From: Streptomyces fradiae ATCC 10745 = DSM 40063
Lineage (GTDB): Bacteria > Actinomycetota > Actinomycetes > Streptomycetales > Streptomycetaceae
Reading direction: 5' to 3'
DNA length: 64,000 nt
Assembly: GCF_008704425.1 (NCBI RefSeq)
Contig: NZ_CP023696.1
Span: forward strand, 3,706,501 to 3,770,500
Numbering within the stretch: the first letter of the stretch is position 1; every line of letters starts with the position of its first letter. Below the pieces are notes generated by a model. The model worked only from the letters and a program-made list of their open reading frames with translations. It ran no database searches and was not told the origin of the DNA. A program made the position numbers and the translations under genes. Of this stretch, positions 15,966 to 24,336 are shown piece after piece.

Positions 15966-17260
15966 GCGCGCTCGGCACCCGCGCCCCGGCGGCCGGCCCG
16001 CGGCGGACCGGGCGGCTCCTGACCGCCTCCGTCTGCCGGGACGAGCGGCACTTCGCCGCCCTCGCCGCCGAGTGGGACGACCTGTTCGGGCGCAGCTCCG
16101 CCGCCACCCCCTTCCAGACGCACGCCTGGCTGCACTCCTGGTGGCTGTCGTACGGGGCCCCCGGCCGGCTGCGGCTCGTCCTCGTCCGGGACGCCGCCGA
16201 CGGTCGCCTGGTGGCCGCCGCCCCCCTGTGGCGCACCCGCGCGCGCGTGCCCACCGTGGAGTTCCTGGGCGGCGCCCTCACCGACTACGGCGACGTGCTC
16301 GCCGACGACGACCGTCCCGAGGCGGTGCCCGTCCTGGCGGACGCGCTCGCCCGGCTCGCCCGGAGCACGGTGCTCGACCTGCGCGAGGTCCGGCCCGGAG
16401 CCGTGGCCGAACGGCTGCTCGCGTTCTGGACGGGGCCCCGTACGCGCCTGGCGGACTCCCTGTGCCTGGAGCTGCCGCCCGTGCCCGTCGAGGAGCTGGT
16501 GGGCCGGCTGCCGTCCGCGCGGGCGCAGCGGGCGCGGGCGAAGCTGCGCAGGATCGACCGGGAGGGCGTCGAGGCGCGGCCCGTCCCCGCCGACGAGGTG
16601 CCCCGAGCGCTGCGCCGCCTGCTCGACCTGCACCGCCGCCAGTGGGCGGGGCGTGGCGTGACGGCGGAGCACCTCACCGAGCGGTTCGCCGCGCATCTGG
16701 GCCGGGCCGTGCGGGCGATGGCGGAGACCGGGCACGCGCGCGTGACGGAGTTCCTGATCGGCGGTGAGGTGGTGGCCGCCGACCTGACGCTGCTGTCGCC
16801 CCGGCTGTCCGGTGGCTACCTGTACGGCGCCGACCCGCTGCTGAGGTCCCTGAAGGTGGACGTCGCCGCGCTGCTGCTGCGCAACGGCGTACGGCTGGCG
16901 GCGGACGCGGGGTGCGGGACGCTCAGCCTGCTGCGCGGCGACGAGCCGTACAAGCAGCACTGGCGTCCGTCCGCCGCCCGCAACCAGCGTCTGCTGCTGG
17001 CCGGCCGCCGTACCGCCCCCCTGCTGTGGCTGCGGGCCGCGCACGCGGCCGGGCGGTGCTGGGCGGCGGACCGGCTGCGGGGCCGCGCGTGGGTGCGGCG
17101 GCTGCGCGGCTGGGCGGGCCCTGAAGGGCGCTTGCGGGCCGGTACCGGAGCGCGCGGTGCCGGCTACGAGGCGTCCACCGGGGACGGCCCGGGCAAGCGC
17201 GGGGCCGGCTCCGGGAGGGCACCCGGCGGACGCACAGCCCCGCGCCGGGCCATCACCTGA
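15962..17260 (+). CDS. CelD/BioF2-like GNAT-fold acyltransferase
   Basis: A 432-residue cytosolic protein of the group annotated as cellulose biosynthesis protein CelD or FemAB-like acetyltransferase. Typical patterns are FAALAAEWDDLFGRSSAATPF, the strongly conserved FQTHAWLHSWWLSYG, a central GNAT half (ARAKLRRIDREGVE, LHRRQWAGRG) and the end pattern GGYLYGADPLLRSLKVDVAA and SLLRGDEPYKQHWRP. Such proteins occur in polysaccharide operons and may acylate a sugar amine, which fits the deacetylase three genes upstream. The last 45 residues are Gly/Arg-rich. It closes the ATGA-linked chain and faces the convergent GH26 gene 111 bp on. Confidence 0.85.
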   Translation: MSALGTRAPAAGPRRTGRLLTASVCRDERHFAALAAEWDDLFGRSSAATPFQTHAWLHSWWLSYGAPGRLRLVLVRDAADGRLVAAAPLWRTRARVPTVEFLGGALTDYGDVLADDDRPEAVPVLADALARLARSTVLDLREVRPGAVAERLLAFWTGPRTRLADSLCLELPPVPVEELVGRLPSARAQRARAKLRRIDREGVEARPVPADEVPRALRRLLDLHRRQWAGRGVTAEHLTERFAAHLGRAVRAMAETGHARVTEFLIGGEVVAADLTLLSPRLSGGYLYGADPLLRSLKVDVAALLLRNGVRLAADAGCGTLSLLRGDEPYKQHWRPSAARNQRLLLAGRRTAPLLWLRAAHAAGRCWAADRLRGRAWVRRLRGWAGPEGRLRAGTGARGAGYEASTGDGPGKRGAGSGRAPGGRTAPRRAIT

Positions 17261-17371
17261 TCCGGGGTCCGGGGGTCCCGGCGGCAGGGGGCCCGGGTCC
17301 GGGGCGGCACAGCTCCCGGCCGGCCGACGGCGGCGAGCCGGTACCGCCCGCGGCGCCTCGGGCGGTACCGG

Positions 17372-18682
17372 CTACACCGCCGGCGGCGCGGCCGCTTCGG
17401 CGGGCGGGGCCGCCGGGACGGGCGCGCCGCCCGGGACCGCCGGCGCGTCGCCCCGGGGCGCGGACGCGCCGGGCGGCTCGGCGGGCACGGTGCCCGGCGG
17501 CACCGCGGTGGGCGCCGGACCGGCCGGGGCGCCGGGATCCGTCGGCGCGCCGGGGCCCGGCGGCGCGCCGGGGTCCGCCGGCGCCTCGGGGCCCGGCGGG
17601 GCGTCGGGGCCGACCGGGTCCGGCGCCGGGCCGGAGGCGGGCGCCGGGTCCAGCGCGGACACCGGGCCGGAGGAGGGCGGGACCAGCCCAAAGAGCGCGG
17701 AACGGAACACCTCCGACGCCTTCGGGTTCGTCCCGCACTGCCACACGCCGTGCGGGCAGTAGTCGCTGATCGAGTGGTACAGCGGTTTGTGCTCCTTCAT
17801 CCACGCGAGCATCCGCCGCATGTACTCGGGATTGTCGCCGTTTCGGAACAGGCCCCACTCGGGATAGGAGATAGGCTTTCCGCGGGCGGCGGCGAATTCC
17901 ACGTGGTCGCGCAGTCCGTACGGTTCGTTCGCCTGCTCGTCGAATGTCCGGCCCGGCGGCTGGTCGTAGGAATCCATTCCCACGATGTCCACGACGTCGT
18001 CGCCCGGATAGCACTCGGTCCACGGAATGGCGTCCCGGCCCCGATTGGGCGCGAAGTCGAACCGGAAATCCTGGCCGGGCACCTCACGCATGGTGGTGAC
18101 GATGCGTTTCCAGTACTCCTTCCACGCCCGCGGGTCCGGCCCGCACCGGTGGCTGTACGTCGAGCCGTTCATCTCCCAGCCGAGGACGATGACCGTGTCC
18201 GGCACGCCCAGCCCCACCAGCCGCTCGGCGAGCGCCCGGAAGTGCTGGTCGAAGCGCCCGTCGGCGCCCGCCCGCAGCATCCGCCGGACCAGGAAGTCCG
18301 GCAGCCGGCTCTCGTTGAGCTCCAGCATCGGCACGTTCAGCACGAACATCCGGTCGGCCCTCTCCCGCCGCCACCGCGCCCAGTCCTCCAGGAAGCCGAC
18401 CTGCCCCGCGATGTTCGACCACCGGTCGCCCGGCAGGTAGGTGTGGCCCACCCGCAGTTCGGTGCCGCCCAGCCACCGCGTGAGTTCCTCCATGCGCCGG
18501 ACGCCGTCCGTGCCGTAGTGCAGATAGGCGCCGAGCGCCGTCTCCCCGGTCGCCACGGGATCGGGGGCGGACCGGAATTCGTGGGCCCGCGCCGCCTGGG
18601 CCGTGAGCACGGAACCAGAGATGAGCAGACCGGCCGTGCACACGCCCAGCCAGGCTCTCGTCTTTCCGCTCCGGAAGTCCAT
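17372..18682 (-). CDS. Secreted GH26 glycoside hydrolase (endo-beta-mannanase-like) with Pro-rich tail
   Basis: A secreted retaining glycosidase of 436 residues. The start ATG 18682 has GGAGGAG ahead; it gives a signal peptide at 1-33 (WLGVCTAGLLISGSVLTAQAARA). The catalytic barrel covers about 45-335: acid/base Glu170 in VLGWEMNGSTYSHR, nucleophile Glu275 in ISYPEWGLF, plus LGAYLHYG and GMDSYDQPPG. Residues 341-436 are a Pro/Ala/Gly tail (units such as PGAPADPGAP) without a carbohydrate-binding module or sorting signal. It is convergent with the exopolysaccharide operon and may trim or release its product. GH26 members act on mannan, mixed glucan or xylan; the substrate here is not readable. 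Confidence 0.88.
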   Translation of the reverse strand: MDFRSGKTRAWLGVCTAGLLISGSVLTAQAARAHEFRSAPDPVATGETALGAYLHYGTDGVRRMEELTRWLGGTELRVGHTYLPGDRWSNIAGQVGFLEDWARWRRERADRMFVLNVPMLELNESRLPDFLVRRMLRAGADGRFDQHFRALAERLVGLGVPDTVIVLGWEMNGSTYSHRCGPDPRAWKEYWKRIVTTMREVPGQDFRFDFAPNRGRDAIPWTECYPGDDVVDIVGMDSYDQPPGRTFDEQANEPYGLRDHVEFAAARGKPISYPEWGLFRNGDNPEYMRRMLAWMKEHKPLYHSISDYCPHGVWQCGTNPKASEVFRSALFGLVPPSSGPVSALDPAPASGPAPDPVGPDAPPGPEAPADPGAPPGPGAPTDPGAPAGPAPTAVPPGTVPAEPPGASAPRGDAPAVPGGAPVPAAPPAEAAAPPAV

Positions 18683-18852
18683 CGCCACTCCTCCGCCGGC
18701 CGCCAAGCCGTAGAAATCCGTTCGAGAGCCCGTCAAAGGGTCGTCCGGTCCGAACGTATTGCGTGAATGCCGGCGGCGAACCCGCTCCGGCCCGCGCCTA
18801 GCCCATCAGTGCACTTCACCGCCCAATCGGGGCATCGAGACGAGGACATGCC

Positions 18853-20322
18853 GTGCCGCTCTTCGACACCCGGGTCGCCGCCGTGCTGCTGCGCCTGGAC
18901 CGGAACCCGTTCCACCACGGCACGCTCGGCGCCGCCCGGTCCCTCGGCCGCGCCGGCGTGCCCGTCCACGTCGTGGCGGGGGCTCCCGGCGAGCCGGTGA
19001 CGCGGTCGCGGTACGTGCGGGAGTGCCACCCCCGTCCGGCCGGCGACGGCCTCGCCGGCGTCCGCCACGCGCTCGCCCGGGTCTGCGGAGCCCTCGGCGG
19101 CGCGCCCGCCGTCCTGCTGCCCCTGGACGACGCCACCGCCCTCGCCCTGGACGAGCTGCGCCGGGAACCGGACGGCCCCACCGGCCGCTTCCTCCTGCCC
19201 GACCAGCCGCCGGGGCTCGCCGCGCGCGTCGCCGACAAGGCCGGGCTCGCCGCGACCTGCCGCCGCCTGGGCGTCCCGCACCCGCGCACCCTGGTGCCCG
19301 CCGACGCCGACGAGGCCGCCGCCATGGCCGCCTCCCTGGGGCTGCCCGTGGTCGCCAAGTGGAGCCGTCCCTGGCTGCTGCCGCCGGGCGCGGGGCTGCG
19401 CAGCACCGTCCTGGCCCGCTCCACGCGCCAGGTACGGGACCTCCACGCGCGCGTGGCGCAGGCCGGCAGCCCGCTGCTGCTCCAGCGGTACCTGCCGGCC
19501 AGCCGGGACGGCGACTGGTTCTTCCACGCGTACTGCGACCGCGCCGGGGCGTGCGGGGTGGCCGCGACCGGGCGGAAGGTCCGCTCCTGGCCCGACGGCG
19601 CGGGACTGACCGCCGTGGGCGCCTGGGCGCCGAACCCGGCCGTCGAGCGCCTGGCCCGCGACCTGCTCGCCGCGCTGGGCTACCGGGGCGTCGCCGACCT
19701 GGACTTCCGCCGCGACCCGGAGACCGGCACGTACCACCTGCTGGACTTCAACCCCCGGCCCGGCGCCCAGTTCCGGCTGTTCTCCGACCCCTGGGGCCTC
19801 GACGTGGTGCGCGCCCTGCACCTCGACCTGACGGGCCGGCCGGTCCCGGACCTCGTCCGGTCGTACGGACGCCGGTTCGCCGTCGAGAACTACGCCGCGC
19901 TCTCCGTGCTGGCCTCGCCCCGGCGCCGTACGGGCCCTCACGGGGCGTCAGGCGGCCTGGAGACGGCCTGGTACGCGGCGGACGACCCGGCGCCCGCGCT
20001 CGCCATGGCGGGCGCCTGGGCGGCCCATCTGGCCCGCCGCGCCTGGGCGGTCCCGCGCCGGGCCGGGCGGGCGGGACGGGTCGGGGCGGATGCCGCCGCC
20101 CCCATCCCCGTCCAGCCGCCGGCCCGTACGGCGGGCCCCTCCGCCCCACGGTGCCCGCCCCTTGCGAGCCCCGCAGACCCGTCCGCCCCGGCAGCCCCCG
20201 CAGACCCCGCCGGCTCCAGCGGCCCCTCTGCCCCCGTGAGTCCCTCCGTCCCCGCGAGCCCCTCTGCCCCCGTGAGTCCCTCCGCCCCGGCGAGTCCCTC
20301 CGCCCCTTCCCCCCGACGATGA
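18853..20322 (+). CDS. ATP-grasp ligase (carbamoyl-phosphate-synthase-like carboxylate ligase)
   Basis: A 489-residue ATP-grasp enzyme that would activate a carboxylate as acyl phosphate and ligate an amine or thiol. It starts at GTG 18853. The N-domain (TRVAAVLLRLDRNPFHHGTL, SRYVRECHPRP) is followed by the ATP-grasp fold: ARVADKAGLAATCRRLGVPH, LPVVAKWSRPWLLPPG, LLLQRYLPASRDGDWFFHAY, and the Mg site GVADLDFRRDPETG and LLDFNPRPGAQFR. The final 75 residues are Ser/Pro/Ala repeats (PSAPVSPS, PASPSAP) made of near-identical codon blocks. It lies 17 bp before the FAD oxidoreductase, so both probably act in one pathway. Substrate unknown. Confidence 0.86.
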   Translation: MPLFDTRVAAVLLRLDRNPFHHGTLGAARSLGRAGVPVHVVAGAPGEPVTRSRYVRECHPRPAGDGLAGVRHALARVCGALGGAPAVLLPLDDATALALDELRREPDGPTGRFLLPDQPPGLAARVADKAGLAATCRRLGVPHPRTLVPADADEAAAMAASLGLPVVAKWSRPWLLPPGAGLRSTVLARSTRQVRDLHARVAQAGSPLLLQRYLPASRDGDWFFHAYCDRAGACGVAATGRKVRSWPDGAGLTAVGAWAPNPAVERLARDLLAALGYRGVADLDFRRDPETGTYHLLDFNPRPGAQFRLFSDPWGLDVVRALHLDLTGRPVPDLVRSYGRRFAVENYAALSVLASPRRRTGPHGASGGLETAWYAADDPAPALAMAGAWAAHLARRAWAVPRRAGRAGRVGADAAAPIPVQPPARTAGPSAPRCPPLASPADPSAPAAPADPAGSSGPSAPVSPSVPASPSAPVSPSAPASPSAPSPRR

Positions 20323-20338
20323 CGAAAGCGGTGCACCG

Positions 20339-21676
20339 ATGCACGACGACGATCTGGTGATCGTGGGCGCCGGCCCCTACGGCCTGTCCGTGGCCGCCCA
20401 CGCGGCGGCGCGCGGCCTGTCCGTGCGCGTCCACGGACAGCTGATGCGCTCCTGGCGCGACATGCCGGCCGGCATGCTGCTGAAGTCCGAGCCGTGGGCC
20501 TCCGACCTGTCGGATCCGGCCGGCGCGTACCGCCTCGCCGCGTACGCCGCCACGCGCGGGATGCGGGCCGAGCACGGGGTGCCGCTGCCGGTCGGGTTCT
20601 TCACCGCGTACGGCGAGTGGTTCGCCCGGAACGCCGTGCCCGCCGTGGACCCGCGCACCGTCGTGCGCGTCCGCCCCCGCCCCGAGGGCGGGTTCACCGT
20701 CACGACCGAGGACGGCGAGGAGACCGGAGCCAGGACGGTGGCGCTGGCGCTGGGCGTCGCGCCGTTCGCCGACGTACCGGCCGCGCTGCGCCCGCTCGTG
20801 CCGCACCTGGCCTGCCACAGCAGCGGCCACACCGACCTGACCGCCTTCGCGGGCCGCGACGTGACCGTCCTGGGCGGCGGCCAGGCGGCGCTGGAGACGG
20901 CGGTGCTCCTCACCGAGTTCGGCGCCCGCGCGCGCGTGGTGGCCCGTACCCGACGCCTGGTGTGGAACACCGTCCCGCCGCCGCTGCGCCGGAGCGCCCT
21001 GGAGGCCCTGCGCGCCCCGCACACGGGTCTGGGCTGCGGCTGGCGGAACCTGCTCTACGCGCGCACGCCCGGGGTGTTCCGGCGCCTGCCCGACGCCACC
21101 CGCGAGCAGCTGTTCGGCACGGCCCTCGGCCCGGCCGGCGCATGGTGGCTGCGGCGCCGCTTCGAGGCCGTCGCCGACGTGCGGCTCGGCCGCGCCGTCG
21201 TGGCGGCCTCGCCCGCCGGGCGGCGCGGGGAGCGGGTACGGCTGTTCCTCGCCGACGGCGAGGGCACCGGCGCCCCGACGGCGGAGGTGGTCACCGACCA
21301 CGTCATCGCGGCGACCGGCTTCGTGCCCCGCCTCGACCGGGTGGACGTGCTCCCCGAGGAGGTGCGCGCCGCGCTGCGCACGGTCGGCGGGAGCGGCGCC
21401 CCGGAGGTGAGCGGCTCCTTCGAGTCGTCCCACCCCGGCCTGTTCGTGGCGGGGCTCCTGACGGCCCCCTCGTACGGCCCGGCGATGCGCTTCGTGTACG
21501 GCGCCGCCTACACCGCCGAGCGGCTCGTACGGGGCGTGGAGCGGCGGCTGGGGGCGGCGCGGCGCGGGGCGACGGTGCCGGGGGCGCGCGCCCGCACCGC
21601 CCCGGACGCGGCCGTGACCGGCGTGACGGGCCGGTCTGGCCGCGGCACGGGCGCGGGGGCACGCGCGAGGGGCTGA
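20339..21676 (+). CDS. FAD-dependent oxidoreductase / flavin monooxygenase-like
   Basis: A 445-residue two-dinucleotide-fold flavoprotein. It has the FAD motif LVIVGAGPYGLSVAAHA at 6-22 (GxGxxG), an NADPH-type motif VTVLGGGQAALETAVLL near 180-196 and the late pattern DHVIAATGFVPRLDR. The spacing is that of lysine/ornithine N-monooxygenase-like and FMO-like enzymes. The active-site region is not diagnostic. The last 50 residues are Arg/Gly/Ala-rich. It starts 16 bp after the ATP-grasp stop and ends before a perfect bidirectional hairpin. Together the pair could N-oxidise and ligate a small molecule or modify the nearby polysaccharide; this is inference. Confidence 0.85.
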   Translation: MHDDDLVIVGAGPYGLSVAAHAAARGLSVRVHGQLMRSWRDMPAGMLLKSEPWASDLSDPAGAYRLAAYAATRGMRAEHGVPLPVGFFTAYGEWFARNAVPAVDPRTVVRVRPRPEGGFTVTTEDGEETGARTVALALGVAPFADVPAALRPLVPHLACHSSGHTDLTAFAGRDVTVLGGGQAALETAVLLTEFGARARVVARTRRLVWNTVPPPLRRSALEALRAPHTGLGCGWRNLLYARTPGVFRRLPDATREQLFGTALGPAGAWWLRRRFEAVADVRLGRAVVAASPAGRRGERVRLFLADGEGTGAPTAEVVTDHVIAATGFVPRLDRVDVLPEEVRAALRTVGGSGAPEVSGSFESSHPGLFVAGLLTAPSYGPAMRFVYGAAYTAERLVRGVERRLGAARRGATVPGARARTAPDAAVTGVTGRSGRGTGAGARARG

Positions 21677-21741
21677 CGCCCCGCCGCCCTCCTCCCGCGG
21701 GGCCGCCGCCCCGCGGGGCGGCGAGGGCCGGACACGGGAAA

Positions 21742-21771
21742 GCCGGTCGCGGAGGCGCCTCCGCGACCGGC
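21742..21771. terminator. Bidirectional terminator
   Basis: GCCGGTCGCGGAGG (21742-21755) pairs perfectly with CCTCCGCGACCGGC (21758-21771) with only CG between. It lies between the convergent FAD oxidoreductase and chaplin genes. Confidence 0.9.
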
Positions 21772-21797
21772 GTCACGCCGGCCGGTGTACCGCTGCG

Positions 21798-22031
21798 TCA
21801 GTCGTTGATGCAGACGTTGCCGAACGCCGGGTTCAGCAGACCGATGACGTTGATGCTGTTGCCGCACACGTTCACCGGGATGTGGACCGGCACCTGGACG
21901 ACGTTGCCGGACAGGACGCCCGGAGAACCCACAGCCGCACCGTTGGCGCCGGCGTCGGCCATCGCCGGAGCGGCCGCACCCACGGCCAGGAACACACCGG
22001 CGACGGCCACGAGGGCCTTCTTGCACTTCAT
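21798..22031 (-). CDS. Short chaplin
   Basis: A 77-residue single-domain chaplin. The leader differs from the other two (MKCKKALVAVAGVFLAVGAA, cut near AMADA-G), but the mature domain is nearly the same: GSPGVLSGNVVQVPVHIP, cysteines C56 and C74, and the end GLLNPAFGNVCIND. A third cysteine, C3, is in the signal peptide. The gene closes the exopolysaccharide region, with its 3' end against the FAD oxidoreductase. I see no convincing sigma-BldN-type promoter upstream, unlike the other two chaplins. Confidence 0.96.
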   Translation of the reverse strand: MKCKKALVAVAGVFLAVGAAAPAMADAGANGAAVGSPGVLSGNVVQVPVHIPVNVCGNSINVIGLLNPAFGNVCIND

Positions 22032-22365
22032 TTATCGGCTCCCTTTCCGCGGCGGAAGTCCTGCCACGGATTTCGTGACCTCGGGCCGGCGGGCCCGGCT
22101 GCCGCCGCAAACAACCACAACGAATAGGACACCGAAAGGACACCTGGGAAACAGCTGCGCCGGGGGATTCACCCGAACGCCAACGGGCTTTTCTTCCATG
22201 GGAGTAGAGAGACAACTGGCGCCCCGTCAGTCGCTGCGGCCGGGCCGGCGGCGCCGACCGGTCCCGCGCATCGGCCCCGCGCAGCGGCCCGGCGCCCGGC
22301 GACGCGCCCGGGCGGCCCGGAGCGGCGCCCCTCGGCGTGCGGTGCGGCCGGCCGGTCCCCCGCGC
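22032..22365. other. Intergenic stretch without a gene
   Basis: Leader of the third chaplin plus the 3' flank of the next minus-strand gene. It includes a CAAACAACCACAACG stretch that is A-richer than its surroundings (about 22108-22122) and G+C-rich inverted repeats near 22235-22310. No credible gene. Confidence 0.5.
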
Positions 22366-22587
22366 TCAGTGCCGCGGCCAGGCGGGGCGGCCCATGAGGA
22401 ACTCCCACTCGTGGTCGCGGGCCCCCGGCACGACCCGCCCCTTGGCGCGCCACTCGCGGGCGAGGGCCGCGAACAGCGGGGCCGCGTCGCCTTCCCCGTG
22501 GCGGGCGGCGGACGGTGCCGCGGTCCTGCCGTGGCCGGGGCGCGGCACCAGGGGTACGCGCTCCCACTTGCCGGTGTCTGAGGCCAT
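22366..22587 (-). CDS. Small hypothetical protein (73 aa)
   Basis: ATG 22587 is preceded by GGAAGG at good spacing; a GTG two codons upstream is the alternative. The product (MASDTGKWERVPLVPRPGHG, then LFAALAREWRAKGRVVPG and HEWEFLMGRPAWPRH) is cytosolic, Trp/Arg-rich and without recognisable domain. It sits 99 bp downstream of the P450 gene on the same strand and may be cotranscribed. I do not recognise a family with certainty. Confidence 0.6.
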   Translation of the reverse strand: MASDTGKWERVPLVPRPGHGRTAAPSAARHGEGDAAPLFAALAREWRAKGRVVPGARDHEWEFLMGRPAWPRH

Positions 22588-22686
22588 GACCACCTTCCGT
22601 TCACTGGGCGTGTCGGAGTCATCGCATCATGTCACAGCGGCCCGGCCGGCACCGGAACTCACCGGACACCGGCGCGACCGCCCTGG

Positions 22687-24021
22687 TCAGCGGTCCGGGA
22701 GCACCGCGAACCGCAGCCCGAAGTGGTCCAGCGTGCGCGGCAGCGGCCGGTCGGGGCGCAGCCGCCCCGGCCGGTCCGGCAGGAACGAATGCCGTTCCAC
22801 GAGCGCGGCGAGCAGGGTCGACGTCACGAAGAGCACGAGGTCCTCGCCCGGACAGGCGCCGGGGCCGGCGCTGAACGGGAACAGCCCCCGGGTGTCCTGC
22901 GCCGTCCCGTCGAGCCAGATCTCGGGGGCGAACCGGTCCGCGTACGGCAGCGCGTCGGCCCGGTGGAACAGCGGCGTGTAGATCAGGAACTCGGTTCCCG
23001 CAGGCAGCGTGCCGGCGCCCCAGACGGTGTCCCGGACGGCCTCCCGCAGCAGGAAGGGCGTCGTCGGCCACAGCCGTACGGACTCCAGGACGCACGCGCG
23101 CGTGTAGGGCATCAGGTGCGGCTCGGTCAGGTCGGTGACGGCCACCTCGTTGCGCACCTGGGCGTCCTGCGGCGTGTGGGTGGCCAGCAGTGCCAGGGTC
23201 CGCAGCGCGGCGATGCCGGCCGCGTCGAAGGCGAACAGCCAGTGCGGCACCTGTCCCGCCGGATCGAGGTCCGGCGGCGCATGCGCGGCGCCCAGCGCGG
23301 CGGCGAGGCTGCCCGGCTCGGCGCGGGCCACATGGCCGCGCAGCCGCTCCTCGAAGCGGTCCCGCAGGCCGCTGCGGCGCGGGGCGGCGACCGACCAGTT
23401 CGCGGCCGCCCTGAGGCGGCCCAGCATGGCGGTGAGCGCGGTGTCGTCGCGCGCGCCGTCGCCCAGGGTGATCCGCCGCACGACGCGGTCCCAGGCCGGG
23501 GCGAAGTCGTCCCACCCCAGCTCGCCCGAGTCCGCCGCGACCTCCCGCAGCAGGGCCCCGGCCTCCTCGCGGACGGCGCGCACCAGCCGGGGCGCGAGGC
23601 TGTGCAGCTGGTTGCCCGCCTCCAGCACGGACTCGTTCAAGGCCCGCCGCCCGGTCCGCTCGGCGCCCCGCGAGATCAGCACGCCGTGCGGCTGGAACTG
23701 CTCCAGCGCGGCCCGCTTCTCGCGCGTGGCGGGCGAGTACGGGTCGGGGGTCTCCTCCAGCACGCGTACGGCGTCGTCGGAGTCGAGGACCAGCGCGAAG
23801 TGGCGCCCGGCCACGTCGGCGCGCAGCGGGCCGGGTCCGTAGCGCCGCCGCAACTCGCCGAGGAGGCCGATGGCCCGCCGGTCCACCGCGTAGCGCTCGG
23901 CCAGCGCCATGCCGCCCCGGCGCCGTACGACGACCCCCGCTGCGAGGGTCGGCGCGACGACCACGGCGGCGACGCGGGCGGCGTCCCGCGCGGAGACGCG
24001 CACGGCTCCCGTGTCCATCAT
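22687..24021 (-). CDS. Cytochrome P450
   Basis: A heme monooxygenase of 444 residues. The heme-binding loop is PFSAGPGACPGEDLV with the thiolate at Cys390, and the helix K motif is ESVRLWP (E-x-x-R). The I-helix region (FAFDAAGIAALRTLALLATH) lacks the usual acidic-Thr pair: A-G-I-A-A stands where A-G-x-D/E-T is normal. This may alter oxygen activation. The N terminus has a weak hydrophobic stretch (ARVAAVVVAPTLAAGVVV) that could be a membrane anchor, unusual for soluble bacterial P450s. The start is one of three clustered ATG codons; 24021 has the best spacing to AGGGG. Ferredoxin and reductase genes are not nearby. Confidence 0.9.
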   Translation of the reverse strand: MMDTGAVRVSARDAARVAAVVVAPTLAAGVVVRRRGGMALAERYAVDRRAIGLLGELRRRYGPGPLRADVAGRHFALVLDSDDAVRVLEETPDPYSPATREKRAALEQFQPHGVLISRGAERTGRRALNESVLEAGNQLHSLAPRLVRAVREEAGALLREVAADSGELGWDDFAPAWDRVVRRITLGDGARDDTALTAMLGRLRAAANWSVAAPRRSGLRDRFEERLRGHVARAEPGSLAAALGAAHAPPDLDPAGQVPHWLFAFDAAGIAALRTLALLATHTPQDAQVRNEVAVTDLTEPHLMPYTRACVLESVRLWPTTPFLLREAVRDTVWGAGTLPAGTEFLIYTPLFHRADALPYADRFAPEIWLDGTAQDTRGLFPFSAGPGACPGEDLVLFVTSTLLAALVERHSFLPDRPGRLRPDRPLPRTLDHFGLRFAVLPDR

Positions 24022-24254
24022 CACCATGCCCCTGCGGGTGCCCCCCTTCCCCCCGCCCATGCCCGCCACCGCGCACGGTCCGTGTGCCCGGCCCCCGGGT
24101 GCCGGCCGCGCTCCGGAGCGAGTGGCCCTGAGCGCGGTACGCGCCTGCGCCACCGGTTGACCGTGCCCCAGGGGCAGCGCCGCGTGCCGCGGTGGCGGGT
24201 CCGGCCGCCCTGTGCCCCACCCGCACGCGCCGGCACGGCCGCCGGACACGCACG

Positions 24255-24282
24255 GGCCCGGCCCCGCGACGGGGGCCGGGCC
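24255..24282 (-). terminator. Terminator after the DUF6479 gene
   Basis: GGCCCGGCCCC (24255-24265) pairs with GGGGCCGGGCC (24272-24282); it lies 55 bp after the stop of the minus-strand gene. Confidence 0.65.
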
Positions 24283-24336
24283 GTGGCGCGGGCGACCGCC
24301 CCGCCGGCGGGGCGGGACCGCGGGGCGGGTGCCGGG

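Noticed and set aside
18853..24021. A thiotemplate or RiPP natural-product cluster around ATP-grasp, FAD enzyme and P450
   Set aside because: No PKS/NRPS module, carrier protein, precursor peptide or dedicated exporter is visible; the P450 is on the other strand beyond a chaplin.
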